DNA of 64,000 nucleotides from Holothuria scabra (GCA_037179385.1 CM074196.1:28975986-29039985), one strand, 5' to 3'. Shown: positions 48,937-60,844, counted from the first letter of the stretch. Numbers and translations are program-made. The notes: generated by a model not told the origin, from the sequence alone.

Positions 48937-49195
48937 TTAACCCTTTACCGCTGTGCTCCGATCGGGGCATATTTGCGCGCCTTGGGAGTGGGCGGAAAAG
49001 CAGACATAGCACGCCCTGCATCAGCTTCCATAGGCCATTGACCCCGTGACCTTAAACTATTGTCCCTCTCGTTGTTTTGGCCGAATTTTCGGGTAGCTAC
49101 TTGCAGTTTCGAGCTCCGGGTGAAACAGTAAAGATGTTTGACAGCCGAGCTCTCCGTATGGGTCTAAAAGGACCCAAACAACGGTAAAGGGTTGA
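48937..49195. mobile_element. piggyBac-like MITE
   Basis: Starts TTAA-CCCTTTACCG and ends CGGTAAAGGG-TTGA, giving 10-bp perfect terminal inverted repeats. One TTAA target copy is intact and the other is altered by one base. The interior contains CCGAATTTTCGGGTAGCTAC. No transposase. Confidence 0.65.
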
Positions 49196-49928
49196 GATAA
49201 TATCTTTCTGGCCCAGTGGCCCATGAAGTTGCAGTCACTACACAAAGAAGCATTGTGCTGCTTGTAAATGTTGCTACTTCATAGTCAGTCAGTGAACAAT
49301 GTAGGGAGTGGGATGTAGGGACTTTACTTTTACTTAGTTCAGTCAACCATGAAAGTGCTTTATGTAAAGAATCCATCCACTTTTTCTCATGTTATTGTGA
49401 GAGTTGGGCCTGTGGTAACTTTAGCAATCAAAAGGGAGCTTTGGGTTACAGTTATAACTGCTGAAGTTATAACATTTTAAGTGCCCATCCCCTGTTCAGT
49501 TCTTTGGAGACAAACACTTATGTTAGTTTGGTCATATAACACCGGTGTGAAACTGCCTTTAGACAGGGATAATGATTGACAGAACTGATTGGACTGTACA
49601 GTTAATCTAAATAGCTTATAGAGCTGAAGTGTGTATTTATTGACTTTTGATGTTGACTATTAGGTAGCAAAGGTAACCTGGGTTTCAGTGTAGGTCATGT
49701 GATAAATAGTATTGTTAGTAAAGTCCTGTCACTTTCTGGGTGGAGCCTACAAAAAGGATAACCCAGCCATACACGTAATGAATTATCATATATTGAAGCC
49801 CCTTGTTAATTTTGTGTTAATTGCTGTAGGTAGGCCTGCATTTGAATGTAAAGCTAAAAAATAATGATTATGTTGTACTCACCTGTACTGTAGGTTACAA
49901 TCACATATTTTCATTTTTTTTTTACCAG

Positions 49929-50105
49929 GAGTTTAATGATGAGAAGTATCTGAACTCTGCTTTGAAATGTGGTGATGTTATCTGGCAGTTTGGTCTCTTG
50001 AGAAAGGGATATGGTCTGTGTCATGGTGTTGCAGGAAATTCATATGGTTTGCTGGCCCTGTACAACATCACGAAAGATGAGAAACATCTGTATCGTGCAT
50101 TCAAG
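49929..50105 (+). CDS. LANCL exon 7 (second and third zinc ligands)
   Basis: A 177-bp phase-0 exon, acceptor TTACCAG, donor GTATTT. It encodes EFNDEKYLNSALKCGDVIWQ and FGLLRKGYGLCHGVAGNSYG, followed by LYNITKDEKHLYRAFK. The adjacent Cys-His of LCHG completes the zinc site. Confidence 0.95.
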
Positions 50106-50392
50106 GTATTTAAAACCTGGTAGCCTTTTGCAAGGTTCTCTCTAGCATTCTTTTTGGTGAGGTGGCCCCCTTACCAATTTTGGCTACCACCTCACAGAAA
50201 ATTGCTGTAACTGCCCCTTGCACTGTATGCTGTGTAAAAAGTGATAGCTCCCTGTTGATACCAGAACTGGCATCTTTGAACCCCATGGACAAGTGCCACC
50301 TCTCAATTACTAAAACCTTCTGAAAGCATTGTTTTAGCTTAAGATTTATTCTTGGATACTTATGTCTAATAACAAACTGAGTAACATTGCTT

Positions 50393-51332
50393 TTTGATTC
50401 CTTGCCGTAGGCAGGCAAGGGATCAATGTGATGGTGATGTCGTGTGTATGTGTGTGTGTGTGCATGCACTTGTAAACGATACCTTGCCGGGTACAGGCCG
50501 CTCACGAGAGCTGAAGCCTCGCACGTCTTTCCTCGCTCACGCGGAGCTCGTAACTGGCGTAGCTACCCGAAAATTCGGACACTGCAATGAGCTCTGTCAC
50601 GTGATATGCAAGAGCCCGCCCTCGCTCGCAGCATTCACGTGACGCATGACATAAACGGCTTAAGGGGAATTCCGACCATTTCCTTACGGGGAACAGTTCT
50701 GTGTACCCCGTAAGGCATTGAATACGGGTATGCCCTTTGTGTGCGTGTGTGTGTATGTGACGCTTTGGCTTGTAAACAGGGTATCTCAAGAAGGGTAAGT
50801 GTGACTTATCTCATATTTGGTCTGTGGGTTGGCCATATTGAGTAGATGATCCCTATTGTTTTTGGTGGAGGTCAAAGGTCATTTGGGGTCACAGGAGGTC
50901 AAAAGGTCAAAACCTTGTAAACACGACATCTCAAGAACGTTACTTTTGACTATGCTCATATTTGGGGTGTGTGGGTTGGTTGGATTGAGTAGATGATTCC
51001 TATCAATTTTTGTGGAGGTCAAAGGTCATTTGAGGTAGAAAGATGCCAAAAGGTCAAAACCTTGAAAACATGATATCTGAAGAGCATTACATGTGACTAT
51101 GCTCATATTTGGGTGTGTGGGTTGTTTGCATGAAGTAGATGATCCCTATTGATTTTTGTGGAGGTCAAAGGTCATTTGGGGTCAGCAGTGTCAAAGTATG
51201 AAAAGCAAAGCAGTCAATTTGAAAAACATTACGGAGCACTGTCAGTTTGAAAAACATTACAGAGCACTGTCGATTTGAAAAACGCTTAAATTTCAGTGGC
51301 AAGGAATCACTAAGCCTTTTGGCTTTCAGGTT
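50393..51332 (+). repeat. Composite DR1 satellite element, copy 3
   Basis: Left end TTGATTCCTTGCCGTAGGCA and a short GT tract. After a ~255-bp insert (50480-50735) come three units with GAGGTCAAAGGTCATTTG. The end GGCAAGGAATCACTAAGCC plus TTTTGGCTTTC closes it. It starts ~290 bp after LANCL exon 7. Confidence 0.8.
50480..50735 (-). mobile_element. Insert inside DR1 element copy 3, related to the 48937 MITE
   Basis: GGAGCTCGTAACTGGCGTAG with CTACCCGAAAATTCGG is the reverse complement, with mismatches, of sequence inside 48937-49195. It is more GC-rich than its host and interrupts the GT-tract region of copy 3. Exact ends not resolved. Confidence 0.5.
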
Positions 51333-51912
51333 GAAAGAGAGAGTGGGGGAAGGGGGGAGGAGAAAGACAACCTTTTGTTGTTGTTGTGAGGTTGCACGGC
51401 TGCCTATGAAACCGCAGTAACCTGCTGTAATGGACTTTGGAGTGGATTGTTTGTTTTAAAGATCAATAATTGATTTCTTCACCCCAAGGAATTTTCAAGA
51501 AAATTTCTCTTGTGACACTTGCTGTTAACACTGTTGACACTTGCTGTTAAATTTATCAATGAACAGAACTGTATTCCAGTACTATCTTATTCAGCTTACA
51601 TGAGACCCATTTTAGAAAATTTTAAGATACAGAAATATTTATTTATCCATGATATATACAGTCTCTATTTGTTAATATGTATGTATGCAGTAAGGCATCA
51701 TGTGAAAGTAGCCATGCTGCAGCTCCCTCAGCCTAGCCGCAGCTGCCAAGGGTATGCTGTGCCACTGTATACATCACAATAGCAGTACTGTATTCATTCT
51801 GCTATTGTAATGTGCAAGTAACAAGCCTTACCCTTAAATGCTGTGGCTGGCTTGCTGCAGCATGGGTGAACCAGCTCCAGCCCGCAGCCTGCAGTTTTAC
51901 CTGGTCCTCAGT

Positions 51913-52025
51913 TAGAGTGAGTTAGTTAGGTAGAGTTTAATGGCCCAGTTTCCAACCTACTGGTTCACGTCAAGCCATCCATGGCCTTTTTTCCAGTTGC
52001 AGCTCACTGGCTTGCCTCAGTTGAA
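51913..52025 (-). mobile_element. SINE 3' fragment (family of 13001)
   Basis: AGTTAGTTAGGTAGAGTTTA, ATGGCCCAGTTTCCAACCTA, and CAGTTGCAGCTCACTGGCTT give the minus-strand tail and body only. Confidence 0.65.
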
Positions 52026-52196
52026 AGCACAAGCAATTACAGATATTTGTCTTTGATCAAAATTCAAGTTATACCCTTCCCATTACTCTTTAATGATATC
52101 TGTGCTAGGAGGCTCACAAGGCAGTGATGTCATCTTTCCAACTTGCCTTTTGTTTGCTGCTACTTTATTCCAATTCTTTCTCTACTGTCTGTATAG

Positions 52197-52295
52197 ATAG
52201 TTAGATGAAGTTTTACAGCCCACTTTCCAACCTATTGGTTCAAGTCAAGCCGGCCACGGCCTTTTTTCCAGTTGTGGCTCACTGGCTTGTTGTCC
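52197..52295 (-). mobile_element. SINE 3' fragment (family of 13001)
   Basis: ATAGTTAGATGAAGTTTTAC, CCAACCTATTGGTTCAAGTC and CAGTTGTGGCTCACTGGCTT. It is the second such fragment within 300 bp in the same orientation. Confidence 0.65.
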
Positions 52296-53001
52296 ATCAT
52301 CTCATCTCTAATTAATGGTGTTTGACCCTTCCCATCTCAGGCTTCATTTACATTCAAAACGATCGGATTCCATGACCTTCAAGGAACTTAACTGATATTT
52401 CCATGGCCTTGAAAAACAGTCAGATCCCATACTTCCATCTCTTTTCCAAAAATATTGTATTTGAACATTGGAAAAATTAGAACAATTTGTCCTCTTCCTT
52501 AAAATTTCCCGGATTTTCCAACATCTGTTGAAAATTTTGCTCATTTCCCCTGATTTTCCAGGCCTGGAAATTTAGATTTCAGTTTTTCCTGACTTTCCAG
52601 GACCTGTATGAGCCACCCAATCTTCAACCAACCAGTCGTCATGTCTACTAGTGAATTAAACCATGCTCAAAGGTCATGTAATTGGCCACTTCCTAATTTC
52701 CATGATATCAGAGCAAGTGGGTGTTATGTTCTTTTATAAGGTTTTAGATGGGTTTGGACCGAGTAAAATTGTAACCTAGCTCAAAAAAGAATTTTTACTG
52801 TGGACATATCCATTCCTCCCAGTTTGTGTTACCAGTAAAAGATCTTATTTATGACTTTGTTCTGCATGAAAAAGATTCTTGTTTAGAGTAATGGTCTGTT
52901 TTACTAGCTTCTTTCGTTGTTCTTTCCTGCTAATCAGTCTATGACTCTCAATTTGTCTGTTAATGTAACTGTATTGCCTGTTCTGTTGTCATTTTTTTTA
53001 G

Positions 53002-53074
53002 TTTGCTGAGTGGTGCTTGGATTATGGCAAACATGACTGCTCTACACCTGACAGACCGTATTCTTTATTTGAGG
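53002..53074 (+). CDS. LANCL exon 8
   Basis: A 73-bp exon, acceptor TTTTTAG, donor GTGAGT, phase 0 to 1. It encodes FAEWCLDYGKHDCSTPDRPY then SLFEG. This is nearly identical to human LANCL2 FAEWCLDYG...PDRPYSLFEG. Confidence 0.94.
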
Positions 53075-55137
53075 GTGAGTAAACAGTTTTGTGTTCATGT
53101 ACTTCCTCAATCTAAGATTATTCTACAAATATGAGAAAGAAGCATGGAGTGCATTCTTTCCTTGTCACTCTTTTCAGGAAGTCACATAGTTCAGCTACTG
53201 AACAAGGATCCAGTGGCTTTCTTACCACCAAATGTTAATTTCAATTAAAACTTGTAAGCCACCTGTTAAACAGGCTGTTTTAAAGGGCCAAACCTCTCAC
53301 CCCAAACTACAATTTTGGTACGGGGGTACCAAAATTCTCAATTGGCTCTGCTCCTTTGATTGACAGCTAATTCAAATAATGCAGAGTACCAAAGCTTCTA
53401 TTACACAGCATGAACGGTACTGAGAGTGTTATGAATACATAAAATGAGTTTTTCTTTACTCACCTTGAAGCAATAAACTGAGATTGTACCTGGATGAGCA
53501 TGAATTTCAGACAATTGTGGGAGGGGCTTAAGTAAGAAGGTTAGGAGAACTGGTACTGTTTGGGGTGAGAGAACTGGGCCTTTAATACATCCTATGCTAC
53601 ATTGACAATTGGAGGACAGTTCCAACATAAACTGCCACCTTTGGTTTCTTTTGTGGTAGTTTTACACTTCAAGGTGTAACCTTCCGGTTTGATCTAAAAA
53701 TGTTTCCTCTATGTCCTGTGAATCCTGCCTCTATGATTTTAAGTCATTTTCATCTCTGAAGATATTGTGCACAGTTAGAAGAACTTGGAGATTTCATGAG
53801 CTTTGGAGCCTGCCAGTGGTTAATATAATTAAAAAAGTTTTTAGATTATGCTGTAATTGTGAAGCAAGTTGGGGAGGGGTGATAGCAGGCTGGGCATGCC
53901 CCAGATGACATGGGAGAGGGGGACAAGGCTTTATACTGGAAGTTGTTGCCTGCAAAACTGACTAGATAGGGCCTCTTAATGACCAGTATTGAGGGTATAG
54001 TGACATGCAAGCAAAGAGCCATGACAATACTTGACTGTTAAAGAGTTAGATTTTCCAATTAAAAATCTTTTGGAATTATGTCAATATCATTTACTGTTTT
54101 TGAGATACACCTTTTTAATTTATTTTGAATGTTTCTGATGCAACTTGTTGCTTATGCTAAAGTAATGATTTGGAGGTTTGCACAGTTTTGACATTTCTTT
54201 TGTTAATCCTATGTATTAAAATTATCCCAGAATTACACATTAGATAGTTTGGAAGTGACACTAATGGTTTTTTAAGGACACAGTTTTTAAACTTACAAAA
54301 TGAAACCCTATGGACATACTAATGTGACAACTGTCTTTGAAATGAAGGTTGTGAAAACAAAGGGTAGCAATGACCTTCCCCTCTGCCGACATCACAAGAT
54401 TTGCATACATAGCTCATGTTTATGCATGGTAAAGTGCAAATCAGAAATTACCCTGTAAAATGGTCAGTTTTTTATGGAAATTGATGAGAACTGTGACTAT
54501 TTTTTGTTTTTTTTTATGCTTTCTACATCAAGTGCCCAACTTTATAATTTTCATGTTACCTTATCTTGAAGGTAATCTTTATAAATAGATAATGTACTGA
54601 GGTGATATGAAAGGGAATCAAAGCAAGCCTCTCTGGAAAATTTTAATGGAAGGTGTATAAAGATATGATTGTTTTGCTTGTCTGGGGGAGGGGTATAAAG
54701 TGAAGGCAAACCTCCCCTTGGAAACTTGCTCTTGGAGAGCACTTAGAGGCAAAATGATACTATATTTGAAATATTTTTAAGCATATTCACACATGCATGA
54801 CTGCCAATGGGAAGGTGCTCTTGTTACTCTGCTGTAGAATTGTTTTTATTTTTCCCTTGACTAGCTGATTTTCCCCAGATTATTTACACAGGTGGGGGGC
54901 CATAGCCCCCTGCCCTTGCTCTCCACTCATTGTTAATACTACTGAAGTCTGGTCTCCGCATTTGAGAACTTCTGATTCTCTTTTCCCCAAAGTGAGCACA
55001 TTAGACTTTGTCATTGTTTGTTTTCTCACATTACAAAGTAGCTTGTCTGAACAGGTGGATGAAAGGATTAAAATAGGTAGAAACTTTTTTAGCTGCATGG
55101 GGATGTAAATGTGTTCATTAATTCTTTCCATTTCCAG

Positions 55138-55214
55138 GGTCAGCTGGCACCATCTATTTCTTGACTGACCTGTTAAACCCTTCAAGAGCCAGGTTTCCTT
55201 GTATGTATGTGTAA
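55138..55214 (+). CDS. LANCL terminal exon
   Basis: Acceptor TTTCCAG. It encodes GSAGTIYFLTDLLNPSRARF then PCMYV and a TAA stop. It matches the family C-terminus GMAGTIYFLADLLVPTKARF of human LANCL1, with Ser replacing Met. The protein ends a few residues earlier than LANCL2. Confidence 0.92.
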
Positions 55215-55256
55215 AGTAGTGGAAGTTTAGATGATATGTATGGAACGCCAAAACCG

Positions 55257-55520
55257 CCATCGCATATGACGATGTACTTCCATTTGGTGGCGTTATTTTA
55301 CATGAAGATGTTAGTTCAAATGGCCATCTATCCAGGAATGATGACGTTCTTCCGTTTTTCGACGTTACCAACTCAAACGGCGTTCGATCACATATAACGA
55401 TGTACTTCCATTTGGTGGCGTTATTTTACATGACGATGTTAGTTCAAATGGCCATCTATCTCGGGAATAATGGCGTTCTTCCATTTTGCGATGTTACCAT
55501 CTTAAACGGCGTTCGATCAA
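55257..55520. repeat. 128-bp tandem duplication just after the LANCL stop
   Basis: GATGTACTTCCATTTGGTGG recurs 128 bp apart (55271, 55399), and so does AAACGGCGTTCGATCA (~55,376 and ~55,504). Roughly 2.1 copies, CpG-bearing, probably within or next to the LANCL 3' UTR. Confidence 0.8.
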
Positions 55521-56080
55521 ACGGCGATGTGTATCCAAGACTGTAAATTCAGCCTAGGTTTGTTTTTCTGACTAGAATCATTATCTAGTAACTGTTGTAA
55601 GAATGCTAAAATACAAATTTTAAAGCACAAAAATAGCTTTGTTTTCTCAGTCAAACATAGCTCTGCATGCTAGTTTTGGTTTCTCAAAAGATGGAATGAT
55701 TCATTTTAGCTGTTGTCCATCAATGTGTTTCACAGTTAGTGTGTGGAGGAAGGGGGTTGGGAGGGGTAGTTACTTTTGATTTCTCCCACTTTGCATGGTA
55801 TGCCATCAAAATTGTTTGCCCCACAATGTCTGTCACCTGCCTGGACTGAAGCACCTTTGTGGAGCCAGGTAACTCTCTGACTTTGCTTTGCAAAGTTTGT
55901 CTTAACCTGCAAGAAAGAAAGAACAGTGGACTGCACTGCATTATGGGAAACAAGATGAACTGCTAAGTGGATAAAGGGGATGACATTTGAATTGATGAAG
56001 CTTTATTACCAATAGTTTTAGTATTTAGGCAGGCAGTGCCAAAATACAGTGTTTCTTTTTTTTTTTTTTTGTCTTTTTAG

Positions 56081-56135
56081 AACAATCTATTGTTCCTGTG
56101 AGAACTGGCTTTTTTGAAAAATTTGGTCCAAATCA
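56081..56135 (+). CDS. Candidate exon of an unrecognised downstream gene
   Basis: A 55-bp open segment between a long pyrimidine tract with TTTTTAG and a GTAAGT donor. Entered in phase 1, it encodes (E)QSIVPVRTGFFEKFGPN(Q). It chains in phase with the segments at 59746 and 62985. Its entry phase also fits the LANCL exon-8 donor, so an alternative LANCL 3' end cannot be excluded. I do not recognise the protein and see no start exon. Confidence 0.42.
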
Positions 56136-56736
56136 GTAAGTTGTTTAGTCACCTTAGGCTACCCCTATCTTTGTAACTGCTTTACAGCATTTTAAAACAA
56201 CTGCCCTTCACGGGCTGAATTGCAATACAAGATTTCCTACTCTAAACAGAGGCAAATCCTGTGAGAGTGCTATGCAATGTTCATTACACTGACCCGTGGC
56301 TTCCTTTGAAACCATTAAGCTAACTGTGTATAAAAACTTTTTGTGTATAACATCGTGTCATTTAAAATAGGTACTTTAGTGAGGAGCTTGCCATATGAGA
56401 TACATGTGCTGTATGTCATCATTCTGTGTATAGTATTGGAAGGTTTTACTATACCTTACAATTTAATAAAAAAAAAATTGCTTTGTGATTTAACTTATAA
56501 AGCAAATGTGGAAAAAAAGGTCCAAGGCAGTATCTTGCTGTGCAAGTTACTGCAGAATTTAGCTGATATGTTCGGTAATGAACTTACTCAATTCTAAGAC
56601 ACACCCTCTGATCTCCAGACAAGACAAGTCAATGTAAGGAGTTGCAAACCTTCTGTCCATTAATGTATCCCCCTTCCCCTAGTCATGATATTGACCCCAC
56701 CTTTCGTAGACTTTGACACATGTATATTTCCGGGGA

Positions 56737-56881
56737 GATGTTCATTGTTTAACAAAAAATTTCCTTACTGGCTAATGATAGCCCCAATCCTAACCTAATC
56801 CCTAACCCGAACAAAGAATACAATCGATACAATACAATGGCAACAGCCAATCAAGAAACACCTTGTTAAACAGTGCGCATC
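56737..56881. mobile_element. 145-bp MITE, copy 2 (inverted)
   Basis: Starts GATGTTCATTGTTTAACA and ends TTGTTAAACAGTGCGCATC. The length equals copy 1 at 34-178, and the interior aligns to the reverse complement of copy 1, including ATTGTATCGACTGTATTCT against GAATACAATCGATACAAT. Confidence 0.75.
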
Positions 56882-57885
56882 AACCCATATTTCCTGTAAA
56901 ATATGCAACACCTATAAAATTGCTTTTATAGCTCAACATTGGAAACCTTTGACAAATCCCTGCATCACAACTGGGATAAACATGATGCACATTTGACTTG
57001 ACACTGTCTAGGGTTCAGAGGGTGCATCTTACAATTGATGTGTATTTTTTCTTCAGAGTCTGGGTTATGGAGATACTGTTTACTGCAAAGATTGAGGAAA
57101 CCAGAATAGAGATTTGCTTGTATATATATATATATCATATTAAAATGCATTGTTTAAAGTTTTGAAGAAATTCTCGAGGTATGTCTAAAAATATGTCTAA
57201 AACTTCATGTTGCATTTATTCATATCTCATAGCTAGACAGGTCAGCCAACTTTGTTTAGATTGTACAATATTAACCTATTCTCTTTGCTACCTTGTTAGT
57301 GTGATTAGTTCAGTGAACAATGAAGAGATTGAACAGAAAAGAATGAAAACTTGAAAAAGCTGTTGGTTTGTTTTATTTCTGCTCGATCCTTGACATGTCA
57401 GCTGATGTAAGAGATGGAGTCGTAACTAAGTCGCTCTTTTTGTGGTATTTCAAGTCAACTGCAGTCATGTTAGTGAATTGAGTCAAGTCATTATTTAAGT
57501 CTCAAGTCAGGCAAAAACCAGGAGTTAATGGCAACTTTTGTTACAGATGCCTTAAAGTCTATCCTGAAGTGCTCTTCATCAATTTTTGGGAAGGAAAAAT
57601 AATGGAGGAAAATTCCAATTCATCTCATTGAATTACCACAGCATTAAAGAAAACAGCACTCATTCAGTTTTATAGGGGCTGCAGGACAGTTACTTATATT
57701 TTGTACTTGGGTGATTATCAACATCTCAACATATTTATTTAATGCAGCAGTGACTTGTAAGGATGCCCCAAAACCATGATGAACAGATCTGGCTAGAACC
57801 TGAACTTTTTAAGAAGTTCTTGCCAGAACTCCCAGCCTGAACCAAAACTTTAATTGTAATTTTAGACTTCATCACTTTATTTGAG

Positions 57886-58293
57886 TGGATTAACCACAGG
57901 CTTATATACATGGACAGAGCATGTAACCTGTATGTCGTATCCGTAGATTGTCTCCAACGACTGGGACAAAAAAGGCTCACAAAGATGGCCATGGCGAAGC
58001 TATAAATCATCTGATTTCTGGACGACTATGTTATATTTTAAACAAGAATTAAACTTGAATGGGAAAGAATATCATATTCCTGTAATACATGAAGTGATTT
58101 TGACCTTACCGTGCCATATTTCAAAAATATTTCAACTTGCTTGCAAAATCTCTGAATTGACTTGAGCTGGTCCACACTTTTACACAAAACCATAGCAGAC
58201 AGCCATCTTGTTGTGCTTTTCTTGGACGTACGATAGCGACAATAGACCGTGCAGTATATGCTCTGTCCATGTATAGGAAGTCTGTGATTAACC
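57886..58293. mobile_element. MITE-like element with ~36-bp imperfect TIRs
   Basis: TATACATGGACAGAGCAT (57905-57922) is perfectly inverted at 58258-58275. The similarity continues outward (ATTAACCACAGGCTT against AATCACAGACTTCC inverted). No coding capacity. Confidence 0.65.
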
Positions 58294-58572
58294 TATATGC
58301 ATGCTGTGTGATACACAATGGCCTAGTGGTAATACTTGGAATTGCAATCATAGATAAGTTTTGCCTTCAATTTACTCCACAAGTTCTAGCTAGTCTACCC
58401 AGCTAGAAATTAGTACCAGATCTTGGTTTTATCCAACAGGTTTTGTGTCTAGTATTATCAGCTGTACAGTATCTGTCATATGATTAGATCTAAAAAATTC
58501 TGTCAGATGATTAGGTGTAAAAAAATATAGGAACAGAAGATGCCATGTAAATTTGGCTTGAACATAACTTGG

Positions 58573-58650
58573 CTAGTTAGTTAAGGTTTTATGGCTTATT
58601 TTTTCACCAATTGGTTTGAGTGGACTGGCCTCATCCTTACGTTGCCTGAA
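58573..58650 (-). mobile_element. SINE 3' fragment (family of 13001)
   Basis: TAGTTAGTTAAGGTTTTATG and CACCAATTGGTTTGAGTGG match the inverted tail of the SINE. Confidence 0.5.
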
Positions 58651-59745
58651 TGGTACACAACCACATTGAGAAGGTAAATAGTAAGTTACTATGTCTTTTG
58701 TATGTTGAAATATAGTAAACACATGAAATATGAAAAATCTCAAAACATTCAGGAGTTCCAGTTGTAAACATGCTAACATGAACTTTTTAAAAGTCATGAA
58801 TTTTGGCTGGAACTTCTGGCCAGAACTGAGATCTGGTGCATCCCTACTAAGTAGGCACATCAAATCATAAATGCTTATGTAATGCTTATGGAGGTCTCAA
58901 ATAAAACAAAATAAAAGAGTTCAATAAATAATGTAATAACTCACAGATTACATTTACTTTTTCCTGATTTAATAAAAAATGAACACTTCAGCAGGTACAT
59001 GTTTAATTTTGCCGTATCTTAAAATTAAAAAATAAATCCTTTTTTAAGTAACAGAGATACTGCCTTTACCTAATACAAGAAACCACTGTTATCTTTACGA
59101 GTCATACCCCCCTCTCTAGTACTTGCCTCTCTGAAACCAGTATCTCCCAACAACTCCTCATTTTAACCAACCATTGACTAATATTAAAATGCCCTTTCCA
59201 CCATGGCTCTTAAATTACACTGCATCACCTTCTCTGTAGCTAGCCATGGGGGAATGGGGGGAGGGGGGGTTTAGGGGTACTTCTATTCCACCTTTGAAAA
59301 TTCTGTTCTCAATGTGGGTTGCTTAAATATTAATGTAGTACTTTGGCAAAACCTAATAAAACTTCATGTTCATGTATTTCCATATTTCATGCAACCAACC
59401 ACAAACAGACAAACTGATTTTTTTTTTAAGGAAAAAAAAATGACCTTTTCCTTCCTTCCCCCTCCCCTTCCTTGCTGGGAATTTACTTCTTGTGAAAGAT
59501 TTATATACAGTAGTGAGATGTTGTATAACATTCTGCAGTACTGTTTTTGTTATATTTCCAATATTTGAAGCAAGGTCTGTTTGAAGTGGTGAGATAAACT
59601 GATCATCAGGTGTCAAAAGCTAAGTACTAAACAGAAGGGTACAGCAAAAACACAAAAAGCAAGACCATAAATTAAACTTCCTTATCAGAGAAGACACATT
59701 TTCTTAGATTTCTTACTTCTACATTGTTTACTTTCCAATTAATAG

Positions 59746-59836
59746 GGAGAAAGATAGAGAACATTCAGGGAACTATGATTCCTCAGTTTCATCTGAAAGT
59801 AGAGAAAAAAGAAAACATGTCATTTGCAGTCATGCA
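59746..59836 (+). CDS. Candidate exon of the same unrecognised gene
   Basis: A 91-bp open segment, acceptor AATAG after a pyrimidine-rich stretch, donor GTAAGT. It supplies the G that completes the split Gln codon of 56081-56135. It encodes a hydrophilic EKDREHSGNYDSSVSSESRE then KRKHVICSHA and ends in phase 0. It is too short for ORF calling; the support is the pair of splice sites and phase continuity. Confidence 0.45.
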
Positions 59837-60844
59837 GTAAGTATTTTGTATAAAAATTTGGGTTTTGATTTTAAAACTTAAACATTCATGATCGATGGTG
59901 TATGGCTCCTGTGTATGCGTATGTAAATGTGCACAATGCAAGATGAACATGCAACGCCATGACATGACAGTCATGGAAAAGTATTGCATTCAATTTATGA
60001 TATTGATATATCTGATGGAATATTCAATAGCATTCCTATCCCCTCCATTTCAAGACAAAAAGAAATAAAACATGGGATAATGTTTATATTGCATTCTCTG
60101 TAACAAGAGGTTTTCTGTAGTACATTAAGGAAACAACAACACATGCATGATTGTCATACAGTGTCCTTTGAGTTCCAAGACAGTGGAGTCCTCCCTTTAC
60201 CCCATCTGACCCCCATGTGCATATTCTACAGACCTAAGCCTGAAGGGTGTGAGGTATTTCACAACAAATATGACCAATTTCTACAAAGAGGCATCTTGAA
60301 TTGGGAATAGAATAAAATTGCTATCAGGTGTGGATGACATAGACTGGAGTTTTTGTCTGCTCAGAATTTAACTTTTTTCTTCTGCTTCTGTACTTCAAAT
60401 TTTGATGAGCTGAGGTTAGGTTCTTCTCATGCATGGACAACTGCAAACAATGCAAAATCCCAGCACATGCAAAAGAAATAAATCTTGAGTTGAATAAAAC
60501 TATCCATTTTACTGGTATATCGAAGAAGGGAGGTATCCTCAAAATGACAGACATATGTTATTATTTCTAGTCTTCTAGATTTGTTAAATAGATAGCATGG
60601 TTGGTTGTACCATGAGTGAGTCAATTAACAGAAATGCCAACAAAAGTATACTTATTTAAAGGAAAGATCCAATTCACATTTTATTTCATGTTCTAGTAAA
60701 CCTCTCTTTTCATAACCTTCTAAAGAAATGGTGTGGTGTGCAAACATGTAAGAAACGAAGAAATTCCTAACACAAGTTTGAGGTTCCTTTGGTTCAAGAG
60801 GTGTGCTTTGATTTGGTCAACTAAACATAAACTACGCCCACAAG

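Larger units (their letters stand above)
31481..55214 (+). other. LanC-like glutathionyltransferase gene, complete coding span
   Basis: A complete LANCL1/2-type gene of nine coding exons, 411 codons plus TAA (human LANCL1 is 399 residues, LANCL2 450). Known LANCL proteins are cytosolic or membrane-associated zinc enzymes that add glutathione to dehydroalanine/dehydrobutyrine residues in damaged proteins. The double-seven-helix LanC blocks are all present: YTGMSGIALMYLKLYDVYG, GDGGPLAMAAVIYDKLG, GRAGYLYALMY, PLMYEWHNKYYLGACHG, DRLVHWCHGAPGVIHMLLL, GLLRKGYGLCHGVAGNSYG and FAEWCLDYG...YSLFEG. The zinc ligands are the Cys of HWCHG and the Cys-His of LCHG. Several blocks (NETDRLVHWCHGAPGVIHM, GLLRKGYG, PDRPYSLFEG) look closer to LANCL2 than to LANCL1, so the exact orthology is left open. 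Every junction keeps phase. The introns hold most of the repeats of the right half. Confidence 0.95.

Noticed and set aside
54880..55371. 163-codon open frame on the minus strand
   Set aside because: Runs antisense across the last LANCL exon and the 128-bp duplication. No family features.
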